Assembly (NCBI GenBank): GCA_022071955.1
Contig: JAJVIM010000011.1
Coordinates: 186,001 to 250,000 of the forward strand
DNA from: Anaerolineae bacterium
Lineage (GTDB): Bacteria > Chloroflexota > Anaerolineae > 4572-78 > J111
Length of the DNA stretch: 64,000 nucleotides
Reading direction: 5' to 3'
Below the pieces are notes generated by a model. It had not been told where the DNA came from and did no database searches. It saw only the letters and a list, made by a program, of their open reading frames with translations. Below are positions 15,162-24,250 of this stretch, piece after piece (position 1 is the first letter of the stretch; every line of letters begins with the position of its first letter). The translations under genes were made by a program, and so were the position numbers.

Positions 15162-18100
15162 TCAGTTAAACAGCGTTGAGCCACCGCCCAGCAGATCCTT
15201 TCTCAGGATCAGGTTGCGGTTTACGGTTTGATTGGCCGTGACCTTGACATTCGATTCACTGACGCCAAAGGGCGTTCCGTCGGTGTTATAAAATTCTGAA
15301 TAGAGCACGTAGGTAGCCCCTGGCGTTACGTTGTAAAAACTGTAGTACCCCAACGGTGTGCCGCTGGTTGTACCCGCAATACTATAAGTTACCTGAACCG
15401 GGCCGGGCGGGTCAAGCTGGAGCAGCCAGACCGTTGCCCCGGCCACAGCTTGCTCGGTTTGGTTAACCGCAATTTTTATCTGCCCCTGAATGATACCCCT
15501 ACCAGACTGCGCAATTGGTACCGGTTGCGCGGTACAAACTTGCAACTTCAAGGTGTCGATGTAGAAGTCGGTTGAGGCCGGGTAGTTGGGATCACTGGGG
15601 CTGTTGGGCATGTAGAAATAAGCCACGGCAGATTTACCGGCCAGCCGCTCGATATTGCTATCCAGCGCCACACCACTGGCAAACAAATTGTTTTGCTGCG
15701 AACTGTCGGCGGGGAAGGCGCGGAAATCAGAGAACGCCGGGAAACCACCGCCCACATCCGGCAAATCAGCGCCGGTGCCCAAAACCAATGGCGTGGTCAG
15801 GTTTTGGCCGGTTTCATCGCGCAGTACCATGTACAATTTATCAGCAGCCGTACTGGCGCCGCGACGGTCTACAGCTTTATCCAGGCTCAGTTTGGCCGTG
15901 CTGGTGCCGTTGTTGAGCCAGTTGGGGAACGTGAATTGCTGGGAGAGATACGGGTTGTTCCGGGCCGTACCGCTTTCGTTAAAGGAAAAGAATCCCATCC
16001 CAAAGCTATCGTCGCCATTGGAGGGGAAGCTACTGTATGTGGCCCGGTTCCCCGGAGGGCCAGTTTTCCAGTTAAGGGCAAAGCCAACGCCATCGCTATC
16101 TTTAAAGCCGGCGTTTTGCAGCACGTTGGTACATTGTTCCAGCTTGGCAGGCAGTTCGGCCGGCACCGGGGCCAAACAGGCCGATTGGTTGTAGAACTGG
16201 CTTTGCGGGGTGAAGCTGGGCCTGTTGGTAAGCAAAACCTGTATCAGTTCAAAACCATCTTCGGCTTCCCAGAAGTTCAGGATATGGACTCCCTGTTCCA
16301 GATAAGCCTGGGTAGGCCGGCCGCTGAGATTGGTTGTAAACCAGCGCAACCCACTACCGCTGGCCTGATCTTCCATTGTGCCAAAATCAAGGCGTTTGCC
16401 GTTCAACCCCACCTGGATAGTATCGCCGCTATCATTAGGGCTGTAACCGTACACCCAGATAAAGTAGTTACCGGGTTGGGCGATATTCACGGCGTACTCC
16501 AGCATCGGCGCGTTGGGGAAGTTGGTTTGGTCAAAACTATTGCCCGCATCGGACACGTACACCGCCGGCAGGCTGACACCGCTAACCGTGCGGGTTTTGT
16601 TCAGCCAGTCATACGTGGGTGAGGTGTTGCTGCTGGGATATTTGTCAACATAATTAACGGCGTTGACGACTGCCTGCCCGGTTTGCTCGTTTACCGCGCC
16701 GCAGCTCACCGCCGCGCCCACCTGCTCCAACGGGCACGACAACCGGAAGTTGGTCCACACTGATTGGCCGAGCAGGTTATTGGTGCCGGTGGCGTTGATC
16801 ATCCCCACCGACACATTTTGGCCGAGCACATCTGTAGTGCTGCCCAGCAGTTCCCAGGCGCCATAAACGGGCACCTCTGTGTCAACGGCGTTGTAGTAAA
16901 AATAGAAGCTGCCATTGGCCCGCACAATTCGCAGCCAGGTTGGGATTTGCAGGCTGGCGTTCGGTGTGCCGCCGGTAGATTGCCAGCTACCGGTGGGGCT
17001 GACACTCCCACGGGTAAACACCCGCACAGTTTTATCCTGGTTACGCATAACAAGCTGAACTTTATTGGCCGTATTACTGGCAACGCTGTCTCGCACCTCC
17101 AGACCGGCCAGGGCCTGGGCGGTTTGGGTTGGCACCGACATCAGCCGGATCACCATATCAAAGGCAAAACTGTTTACCGGCCGGTAAATAAAACCGTAGC
17201 CGCCGTTGGCGTCGCTGGCCTGGGTAATGCTGCTGCCGGCGCTGCACAATGTAAGACTGCCGCTCTGTTCTCTGCTGCCGGTACAGGTGCTCACCGGGCA
17301 GTTACCCGTTGTAGCGTTGCTGGTGTTAGAAAAATCAGAGAGCACATCCGGCGTGCGGAACCCCTGCACCCGGTACGAGTGCAATTGGCCGCCGCAGATA
17401 GCCGCGGCATCGGTATAATTGGTGACATCGCGGCCAACCGTGGCAATCTGCACCCAACTGCCGCCGGCCACCGAGCGCCAGATGATAAAGCCATCTTCCT
17501 CCGCGCCACTGCCTTCGTTGCCACTGTTGTCTTTCCATGTCAGGTTGATTTGGTCAGACTGCCCCGCCACCAACGTCGCTGTCAGAGGATTCGGCGGGGT
17601 AAAACTGGCCGGCGGAACCGGTGTAGCCGGAGGCAATGGGGTTGGCGTGTTGGTAGGCACCGGCGTGGTTGTGTTTGTCGGTGTACTGGTGGGCGTATTG
17701 GTTGGAGTAGGTGTTCTGGTTGGCGTAGGCGTTGGCGTAGGCGTATTGCCGCCGCGGCGATATTGAATATGCAAAATTGGAATGCCGGAGCCGTTATCGT
17801 AAGTTTGCGCCCGCCGCTGGCCATTGGCATCAATTAAAAAGACCATCGCCTTGCTGGAGCTATTCCAGTTGGCCTGGCCGATAATTTCGGTCACAATCGC
17901 CGAAAGATCGGGGGTTTGGAAAGTTCTGTTACCAGACCAGTTTGGAACAGGATTCCAGTTGACCGAATTTGACGTGGCCGAGCTACTGAGCCGGGTAGAA
18001 ATATCCCAGTTACCGGAAAAGGTGCCAGGGCTGAGTGATTTTTGGCCCCGAATCAGCATACTGGTGCTGGTATTATCATTGGCGGCGGTTGCAAATTCAA

Positions 18101-21100
18101 TGTAAGCGCTTTCAATAGTATCGCCGGCCTGCAGGTTTACGCCGGTAAAGCGCAATCCAACATAATGGGTCGAGTCAAAATCAAGTGTAGTGCTGTTGGT
18201 GCTCAGGAACCCGTTGAAGAACCACCACGAATTTCTAATTTCTTCTGCATCGTCGCTACTGGCGCCAATGGGAATATCCAGCACAACGGATTGCAGGTTA
18301 GGCACGGCCGCGGCATTGGCCTGCACCACAGCCGGCTGGGCCGCTACGGCTGCCGGGTTTTGGGTGATGGTATTGGGCTGTACCGTTGACCGGGGTACGG
18401 CCAAAGCCGGCGGCTGCGCCGCTGATCCGCTGGAATAAGCCGCCGCCGGCAGCACCAGTGCCTTGCTCGGCGCGGGCTGCCAGTAAAAACTGAGCACACC
18501 GCCGCCGCCGTTACCAAAATATTTAATGGGCTGCCACGGGCTATCAATGATACCGTTGGCAAAGTCATCGCTTTGAGGCGTTAGCGTACAGGCAATAACC
18601 AGGGTAGCCGGGGTAATATTGTTGTCTTCGCGGCTTTCAACAACCTTGTTCGAGGTGTCAGTTCGGCCGTAAACGCTGTACGTACCCCGGTTGTAAACAT
18701 TGATCACCGGCGTAATGACCAGGGTTTGCTGCGGTCCAATCTGGTCAATCCAGATTTTGGCCTCACCCGGCGGAAGCACCTGAGAGGCCGACGGCGGCGA
18801 AGCAGGCGCCGGATCAACATACAGGTCGTTGTCAAAAGCAAAGTTGGTCAGGGTAATGGTTGATGAGTTGGTTACAGATACCTGTACCGGCATATCAAGC
18901 CCCGGCTGCGGGTTGGCCGGAAAGGTGATTTTGGTCACCATCAAATCAGCTTCAACAATGATAAGCTGGGTAGTAGCTACTTCTGGGTCGCCGGTATCGT
19001 TGGCGTCTTCATCCCACTGTTTGGAGGCCACTTTTCGCGGAACGGTTAAATTACTGCCCAGGTCTGCCGATTTGGGCAGTTTGTAACTGATTTCAGCATT
19101 ACCAATGCTATCGGTCACCACGTTTGCAGCTATTTTTTCAGTGGTGTCGCTCAATACCCCATCGCCATTCAAATCAATATAAATGTCGTAAGCGGTGTTG
19201 GGCGTATGGTCAAGCACGTAAATAGTGATTTTTTCTTCCGGAAAATGCTTGTCGCCGTCTTTAATGACCAGTCGCGCTTTGGGCAAAATTTGGATGGTTT
19301 GTGTAGCCGAATAAACTGTCGACTGGCCAGCCAGGTAAGAAATGAACATTCGGTTACCGGCAGTGGCCGTGTTTGGAATTTGGTAGGGGAAGCGGACGCT
19401 ATCGCCGGTAGTGCCGGTTGAAATGGTTTGGGCCGTACCAATCGGCGAGCCGGAACTGGTATCAACCGCCAGCCAGACACTGTAATTAGTATTGGGAGTG
19501 TGATTGCGCAAATACATATCCACCACATCACCCGCCGAGCGCTGGGGGGCGCCCACCAAATCGATAAACGGGGCAGTGTTCAACTGCACAGTGATACTGG
19601 TATCGGCAATTTCACGGACCAGCGAGGTGGGCACGCCATATTTGGTTTGGGCTTCATCAACGTCAAACGTATGGACTCTCTGCACACCGGTCAGATTTTT
19701 GGGGATGTACATATCAATCACCGCCGCGCCCTGAGCGTTGGTGGTAAACGCCTTTCTAGATGTACTTCCCAGATACATGTAGTACTGGGTATTGGGCGCG
19801 TGGTCACGCACATTAACCCGGATGGTGCTGTTATCAAAGCGGGTTGAACTCCCCTGCACCGTTAACGAGGCGGTTTTTACCTGCACCGTACCGGTGGCGT
19901 AGCCGCTGGTTACCAGATAGCCCCCGGCCGACAGGCCATTGGGTACGGCACAAATGGCGGAGCCGCTTCGCTGTAAATCGGTGGTAATCTGGCAAAGTGT
20001 CGAGGTACCATCACCCACCGGCATATTTACACCGTTAAATTTTACTGTATATGTCTTGTTCTGATCGTGGGCAAATACCTTGACCAGCACCAACGAATTA
20101 TCGGGCCAGGTGTAATCGGTGTGATTGCCGCCGGCAATATCGCTGACCGTGATAATGGGGCCAACGGGAATGGTTACATCCACAGACGTTTGAGCCGCCT
20201 GAGTCCCGGAACCGCAGCCGGGGTCGTTGAGGTGAGACGTAAAGGTGTGCGAACCGGGCGACACGGTTAGGGGGATAGCGTAATTGCTGATATTGGCGTT
20301 ACCGCTGGAATTGGTGGTAACCGGGTTACCACTGGCGCCAATGGAAACGAAATCGAGACAAACATAGTAAGTTTTAGTAAAATCGTGCTGAGAAAGTTGC
20401 AGGTCGATCAATTCACCGGCCGGCACCGAAGTTACCGGCGAACCCTGATAGTACACAGCCAGTTGCGGCGAGTTCCCCTGCGCGCCGCCCGAACCCTGGT
20501 TACTGGCGTTTGGGGGGGCAAATTCCGGCAGTTCACCGCCCAGGGCCAGGTTCAGCCCTTCGTTTTGCAGGGTTACGTTCCCCTGCAAGTGAATGGAGCG
20601 CCCGCCCATAATTGTGTCATACAACGGATCGAGCATGTTCACGTTGTAGTAGGTTTGCACGTTAATATTTAAACCGCGCAAACCGGGGTGGTACGGCGTG
20701 CCTTCGCTATCGCTTGGCGAGGTTTGGCCTCTAAACAAAATACCAAACATGCGGGGCCGGCCAATATTGCTGGTAGAGCTATAATCGGCCAGACGTTGAG
20801 CGCCGGTTTTGGGGCTGACTGGGTCATCGATACCGGGCCAGCCATCGACAGGCAGGTTTGAGGCCCGGGCGAATTCTTGCCCGGTTGCAAAGATCGCCTT
20901 GGCGCGTTCTTCGGCCGTCAGCGTCCACGGTGAGCCGTCATCATTTAAGGGTTGACCGGTAACGGCGTAACGGGCTGTTTCTCTGGCCACGTTCTGCACT
21001 GAAATATAGGCCCAAATCACCCACGCTGCTTCAATGATACCCAATAACACCAGCAGCAGAATCGGTAAAATAAGCGCGAATTCAACAAGTCCCTGGCCTT

Positions 21101-21125
21101 TTTTTCTTTTTCCCAACACAGCCAT
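15162..21125 (-). CDS. Giant TadE-anchored multidomain surface protein
   Basis: About 1987 residues. The N-terminus KKGQGLVEFALILPILLLVLLGIIEAAWVIW is a TadE membrane segment followed by VARETARYAVTG. Then come five repeats of about 90-107 residues with the motif DHTPNTxY or a variant (about 240-700), a CARDB-like domain (about 730-840), a beta-sandwich with the GDTIESAYIEF pattern (about 950-1120), a Thr/Pro linker (about 1125-1175), a fibronectin type III-like domain (about 1175-1280), a laminin G/DUF1349-like sandwich (about 1285-1460), a CBM/malectin-like domain (about 1490-1635), a further unknown sandwich and a CNA-B/carboxypeptidase-regulatory-like C-terminal domain. AAGGAG sits only 1 nt before this ATG; the GTG two codons later (21119) is better spaced. 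It is probably a pilus-linked adhesin. Confidence 0.8.
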   Translation of the reverse strand: MAVLGKRKKGQGLVEFALILPILLLVLLGIIEAAWVIWAYISVQNVARETARYAVTGQPLNDDGSPWTLTAEERAKAIFATGQEFARASNLPVDGWPGIDDPVSPKTGAQRLADYSSTSNIGRPRMFGILFRGQTSPSDSEGTPYHPGLRGLNINVQTYYNVNMLDPLYDTIMGGRSIHLQGNVTLQNEGLNLALGGELPEFAPPNASNQGSGGAQGNSPQLAVYYQGSPVTSVPAGELIDLQLSQHDFTKTYYVCLDFVSIGASGNPVTTNSSGNANISNYAIPLTVSPGSHTFTSHLNDPGCGSGTQAAQTSVDVTIPVGPIITVSDIAGGNHTDYTWPDNSLVLVKVFAHDQNKTYTVKFNGVNMPVGDGTSTLCQITTDLQRSGSAICAVPNGLSAGGYLVTSGYATGTVQVKTASLTVQGSSTRFDNSTIRVNVRDHAPNTQYYMYLGSTSRKAFTTNAQGAAVIDMYIPKNLTGVQRVHTFDVDEAQTKYGVPTSLVREIADTSITVQLNTAPFIDLVGAPQRSAGDVVDMYLRNHTPNTNYSVWLAVDTSSGSPIGTAQTISTGTTGDSVRFPYQIPNTATAGNRMFISYLAGQSTVYSATQTIQILPKARLVIKDGDKHFPEEKITIYVLDHTPNTAYDIYIDLNGDGVLSDTTEKIAANVVTDSIGNAEISYKLPKSADLGSNLTVPRKVASKQWDEDANDTGDPEVATTQLIIVEADLMVTKITFPANPQPGLDMPVQVSVTNSSTITLTNFAFDNDLYVDPAPASPPSASQVLPPGEAKIWIDQIGPQQTLVITPVINVYNRGTYSVYGRTDTSNKVVESREDNNITPATLVIACTLTPQSDDFANGIIDSPWQPIKYFGNGGGGVLSFYWQPAPSKALVLPAAAYSSGSAAQPPALAVPRSTVQPNTITQNPAAVAAQPAVVQANAAAVPNLQSVVLDIPIGASSDDAEEIRNSWWFFNGFLSTNSTTLDFDSTHYVGLRFTGVNLQAGDTIESAYIEFATAANDNTSTSMLIRGQKSLSPGTFSGNWDISTRLSSSATSNSVNWNPVPNWSGNRTFQTPDLSAIVTEIIGQANWNSSSKAMVFLIDANGQRRAQTYDNGSGIPILHIQYRRGGNTPTPTPTPTRTPTPTNTPTSTPTNTTTPVPTNTPTPLPPATPVPPASFTPPNPLTATLVAGQSDQINLTWKDNSGNEGSGAEEDGFIIWRSVAGGSWVQIATVGRDVTNYTDAAAICGGQLHSYRVQGFRTPDVLSDFSNTSNATTGNCPVSTCTGSREQSGSLTLCSAGSSITQASDANGGYGFIYRPVNSFAFDMVIRLMSVPTQTAQALAGLEVRDSVASNTANKVQLVMRNQDKTVRVFTRGSVSPTGSWQSTGGTPNASLQIPTWLRIVRANGSFYFYYNAVDTEVPVYGAWELLGSTTDVLGQNVSVGMINATGTNNLLGQSVWTNFRLSCPLEQVGAAVSCGAVNEQTGQAVVNAVNYVDKYPSSNTSPTYDWLNKTRTVSGVSLPAVYVSDAGNSFDQTNFPNAPMLEYAVNIAQPGNYFIWVYGYSPNDSGDTIQVGLNGKRLDFGTMEDQASGSGLRWFTTNLSGRPTQAYLEQGVHILNFWEAEDGFELIQVLLTNRPSFTPQSQFYNQSACLAPVPAELPAKLEQCTNVLQNAGFKDSDGVGFALNWKTGPPGNRATYSSFPSNGDDSFGMGFFSFNESGTARNNPYLSQQFTFPNWLNNGTSTAKLSLDKAVDRRGASTAADKLYMVLRDETGQNLTTPLVLGTGADLPDVGGGFPAFSDFRAFPADSSQQNNLFASGVALDSNIERLAGKSAVAYFYMPNSPSDPNYPASTDFYIDTLKLQVCTAQPVPIAQSGRGIIQGQIKIAVNQTEQAVAGATVWLLQLDPPGPVQVTYSIAGTTSGTPLGYYSFYNVTPGATYVLYSEFYNTDGTPFGVSESNVKVTANQTVNRNLILRKDLLGGGSTLFN

Positions 21126-21256
21126 ACTCCTTGAGGTGTTTGAAAACAATCTAAAGTATTCTCGATTAAGAGTCCAATCTAGCCAGAAAAAAGATACGGG
21201 CAGGCCCATTTTGAGTTTGCGAATTTTAAGGTTTTGGCCGGGCCGGCCAACAAAAA

Positions 21257-21280
21257 GCCCCCGAGGGCAACTTCGGGGGC
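21257..21280 (-). terminator. Intrinsic terminator after the kinase/regulator operon
   Basis: GCCCCCGA (21257-21264) and TCGGGGGC (21273-21280) form a stem with an 8-nt loop. On the minus strand the stem is followed by TTTTTG. It stands 28 bp after the stop codon of the histidine kinase at 21308 and separates the signalling genes from the giant TadE gene. The 182-bp gap 21126-21307 shows no gene. Confidence 0.8.
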
Positions 21281-21307
21281 GGAGATCTGCGGAGGTGAGA
21301 ATTGCGG

Positions 21308-22420
21308 TTAAAGGGCCGGCAGCCAAAAATCTATGCGGGTGCCCTTGCCAACCGCGCTATCAACATTAAACTGCCCCCCGAGCATTTCTATCTGCTCCTG
21401 CATGCTGCTCAGACCAATAGTTTTGCGCTGCTGCGAGGAGTACATCGCTTCGTTCACGTCAAAGCCGTTGCCATCGTCTTCAACAACAACGGTGGCTTTG
21501 CCGTCTTCAATGGTCAGCGAAACCTGAATGTGGGTGGCCTGAGCGTGTTTTTTTACGTTGCTGAGCAAATGCTGAATAGCGCGAAAAACAGTTACTTCGG
21601 TGTGGGGTGGCAAACGCTGGTCGCTGCCGGTCACAGTCAGATTACAGGCAATACCGGTTTTCTGCTCAAAATCCTCAATACTCTTTTTCAGAGTGGGGTT
21701 TAAGCCCAAATCATCGAGCATCATGGGGCGCAGGTCAAAAATAAATTCGCGCACTTTCTGAAAGGTGCCGGAGACGGCGTTTTTCAATTCGGTCAGTTCC
21801 GTGCGCGCCCGCAGCGGGTCGCTGTCAAACAGGCGCTCGCAGATTTCGGCCTGCAAAATGAGGTTGGTCAGCGATTGAGCCGGGCCATCGTGTAACTGGT
21901 TGGCCAGATGCAGGCGCTCGTTTTCCTGAGCGTCAATAATCCGAATAATGCCGGAACCTTCTACCGGGCCGGCCGCGCCCCCGTGGGCCGCGCCCTCGTC
22001 GGCGGCGCTGAGCAACTCGCCGGAAATTGACAGAATTTTGCGCAGGCTTTCGGCGTAGCGCTGTAAGTTTTCCTGCCGGCTCTGCAATTGTTCTACCTGG
22101 CCGCGCATCATAAACAGGCGCATCTGCGCTTCCTGAGCCGCGGTGTAAATCTCTTTGATATCCTGGCGTGGTAAAGTATCGATATTGGCTTCCATTGTGC
22201 GCAATTTGTTGGTGAGCGTGGCGTTGCGCTGGGCCAGCTTCTCAACTTCTGAGGTGCTCTGCTTTACCAGAATATCGATTTCACTCAACTCTTTTTGAAT
22301 CTGCTCGTGTTCCTGTTGAGTCAGTTCCAACACCTGGGTTGGAGTTGGCGGCGCTGCTTTGGGTTTGGCCCGGTCGTCGGGCAGGCCGGCGTCTAAATTG
22401 CTCAATCGTCGCAAGCTCAT
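21308..22420 (-). CDS. Cytoplasmic sensor histidine kinase of the DegS/LiaS type
   Basis: 370 residues without membrane helices. Residues about 30-150 are coiled-coil rich (ELTQQEHEQIQKELSEIDILV and on), as in DegS. The HisKA_3 dimerisation domain has the phosphoacceptor in NQLHDGPAQSL (His near residue 178). The HATPase domain has the N box in HLLSNVKKHAQATHI and the G box VVEDDGNGFD, ending with GGQFNVDSAVGKGTRIDFWLP. It should phosphorylate the response regulator 13 bp upstream. AAAGGA before the ATG supports the start. The signal it senses is unknown; with no membrane or sensor domain, regulation is probably through the coiled coil. Confidence 0.92.
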   Translation of the reverse strand: MSLRRLSNLDAGLPDDRAKPKAAPPTPTQVLELTQQEHEQIQKELSEIDILVKQSTSEVEKLAQRNATLTNKLRTMEANIDTLPRQDIKEIYTAAQEAQMRLFMMRGQVEQLQSRQENLQRYAESLRKILSISGELLSAADEGAAHGGAAGPVEGSGIIRIIDAQENERLHLANQLHDGPAQSLTNLILQAEICERLFDSDPLRARTELTELKNAVSGTFQKVREFIFDLRPMMLDDLGLNPTLKKSIEDFEQKTGIACNLTVTGSDQRLPPHTEVTVFRAIQHLLSNVKKHAQATHIQVSLTIEDGKATVVVEDDGNGFDVNEAMYSSQQRKTIGLSSMQEQIEMLGGQFNVDSAVGKGTRIDFWLPAL

Positions 22421-22433
22421 CGGCGTTTCCTTT

Positions 22434-23132
22434 TTAAAGTTGCGTTTCTTCCTCGTCGTGCAGCCGAATCCAGCCGCGCCGCACGGCGTACAGGGCGGCC
22501 TGGGTGCGGTCGTTAACGGCCAGTTTTCTGAGGATGCTGGTCATATGGTTTTTAACGGTCTGGCGGCTGATACCCAGTTCGTAGGCTACTTCTTTGTTGC
22601 TTTGGCCTTTGGCAATATGCTGCAAAATTTCCATTTCACGCGGCGACAGCGGGGCAAACATTTCGTTGGGCATGCCGTCAATGTAGGCCACTTTGTCAAA
22701 CTGCTGCAGCAGCCAACTGGCAACTTCCGGTTTGTCCAGCACTTCGTCGTCAATTACATAATTACCTTTGCCCACCTGCCGAATGGCTTCTACCAGCCGG
22801 CGGGGGGTAATATCTTTGGGGAAGTACGCTGCCGCGCCGGCCCGCACCGAGTGAAAAATCTGCTCGTCATCATGGTAGGCGGTGAGCATAATCACGGCCA
22901 CTTCCGGCACCACCTGCTTCAATTCACGGGTTACTTGCAGGCCGTTCATATGGGGCAGATTAATGTCCATAATAACCACATCGGGCGTGAGCTGTTTGGC
23001 CAGCCGCAGCGCCTCTTCACCATCGGACACTTCCATAATAACTTCCAGGTCTTCCTGAGACTCCAATACACGCCGCAGCCCCTGCCGAAACAGAGGGTGG
23101 TCGTCTACCAACATCACACTGATTTTTGACAT
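22434..23132 (-). CDS. NarL/FixJ-type response regulator
   Basis: 232 residues. Receiver domain with the acidic pair LVDDHP, phosphoacceptor Asp in VVIMDINLPHMNG (near residue 56), Thr in IMLTAYHD and Lys in YFPKDI. The C-terminal LuxR-type HTH reads LSPREMEILQHIAKGQSNKEVAYELGISRQTVKNHMTSILRKL, all canonical. It is a DNA-binding transcription factor activated by phosphorylation. It lies between two kinase-like genes, with gaps of 24 and 13 bp, so the three form one operon. Target genes are unknown; CAGGAGAAAGAAT before the ATG is a good ribosome binding site. Confidence 0.95.
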   Translation of the reverse strand: MSKISVMLVDDHPLFRQGLRRVLESQEDLEVIMEVSDGEEALRLAKQLTPDVVIMDINLPHMNGLQVTRELKQVVPEVAVIMLTAYHDDEQIFHSVRAGAAAYFPKDITPRRLVEAIRQVGKGNYVIDDEVLDKPEVASWLLQQFDKVAYIDGMPNEMFAPLSPREMEILQHIAKGQSNKEVAYELGISRQTVKNHMTSILRKLAVNDRTQAALYAVRRGWIRLHDEEETQL

Positions 23133-23156
23133 ATTCTTTCTCCTGCGTGGGGCTAA

Positions 23157-24089
23157 TTAAAAGGTCTGGTAGGGAACAGCTAACAGTACATGCGTGCCGT
23201 GATCGGGTTCACTGAACACTCTGAGCTGGCCGTTGATGAGGTCGGCGTAATCGACCATGCGGGCCAATCCGAAATTCTTTTTGGAAATATCGACCCGATC
23301 CGAGGCCATGCCCGTGCCATTGTCTATCACGCTGAACTCAAAGCAGCCGTCGGCCTCTTCAAACACCACCTCTACCCGCGAGGCGTGAGCGTGGCGATGC
23401 ACATTTTGCAGCGCTTCCTGAATGACCCGAAAAATGGCCACTTCGATGGTATTGGGCAGCCGGCCAATATTGGTATTAATCCGCAACCGGGTTTGCATCC
23501 CGGTGCGGGTTTCGTACTGTTCCAGATAGCGCCGAATGCCGCCGCCCAGGCCAAAATTGCTCAAAATCGCGGCCGGTTCCAAATCGGTGATCACGTATCG
23601 AATATCGGCCAACCCCTGCTCCAGCTCGCGTTGCAGGGCGTTGAGCCCCTCGGCCACGGCTTTGTTGTCACTGGAAAGCAGGTGGCGGCTCGAGGCCAGT
23701 TCAAACACGGCGTTGGCCAGCAGTTGGCCCACTCCGTCTTCCAGTTCACGGGCCAGTTGGGTGCGTTCTTCTTCCTGGCTCTGCAGAATTTTTATCTGGG
23801 GCCAGTGATCGTCATCAGCAGGAGGGGCCTCCAGCCCGTTTTGCAGGTAGGTGTGAAGGGTGTTGCTGCGCTGCGAAAGTTTGGCCAATTGCTGGCCAAT
23901 TTGCAACAGCCGCAGCGCGGAATCGTTGGGGGAAACGCCGGCATTTTGCCCGTTTTCCTGGCTGGCCCGGTGCTGCTCGTACTGGGCAAACGCCACCTCA
24001 GCCAACTTTTCAAGGTTGGCCTCGGTTTCACGCAACAGAGCGGCAGCCTGGGCGACAATTTGCTCCAGCGCTTGTTTTTGGTCACTCAT
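23157..24089 (-). CDS. Histidine kinase-like protein with Glu in place of the phosphoacceptor His
   Basis: 310 residues from MSDQKQALEQIV, with coiled-coil N-terminus and no membrane helix. It aligns with the DegS/LiaS family, but the HisKA_3 motif reads ARELEDGVGQLL where ARELHDGVGQ is expected. The codon is GAA (Glu, near residue 112). The ATPase half looks intact: N box EALQNVHRHAHASRV, G box SVIDNGTGM and a GTHVLLAVPY end. It therefore cannot autophosphorylate in the usual way, but may bind ATP, form heterodimers with the neighbouring true kinase or act as a regulator. The longer reading frame upstream (to 24245) lacks support and the family-like part begins at this Met. Confidence 0.85.
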   Translation of the reverse strand: MSDQKQALEQIVAQAAALLRETEANLEKLAEVAFAQYEQHRASQENGQNAGVSPNDSALRLLQIGQQLAKLSQRSNTLHTYLQNGLEAPPADDDHWPQIKILQSQEEERTQLARELEDGVGQLLANAVFELASSRHLLSSDNKAVAEGLNALQRELEQGLADIRYVITDLEPAAILSNFGLGGGIRRYLEQYETRTGMQTRLRINTNIGRLPNTIEVAIFRVIQEALQNVHRHAHASRVEVVFEEADGCFEFSVIDNGTGMASDRVDISKKNFGLARMVDYADLINGQLRVFSEPDHGTHVLLAVPYQTF

Positions 24090-24219
24090 CCTAGGAAAAC
24101 TCCGGCAGGACAGCTTAAGGCGGTTAATTATACCACATGCTTTTAAGATGTTGCAAGCAAAATTTAAGGTTAGCCGTAACCCGGCGGGCATTGGATAAAC
24201 AGAAAGAATTTGGGTGACA

Positions 24220-24243
24220 CCCCCAATCCCCCCGGCCTGCGGC
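24220..24243. repeat. 24-bp dispersed repeat, inverted copy at 61170-61193
   Basis: This 24-bp stretch (CCCCCAATCCCCCC followed by GGCCTGCGGC) is the exact reverse complement of 61170-61193. Both lie in gaps next to gene ends. The gap 24090-24250 holds nothing else that I recognise. Confidence 0.7.
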
Positions 24244-24250
24244 ACCTTCT

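Noticed and set aside
23157-24245. Longer kinase-like reading frame starting at 24245
   Set aside because: The extra 52 residues have no family similarity and no ribosome binding site; the Met at 24089 begins the recognisable kinase-like protein.
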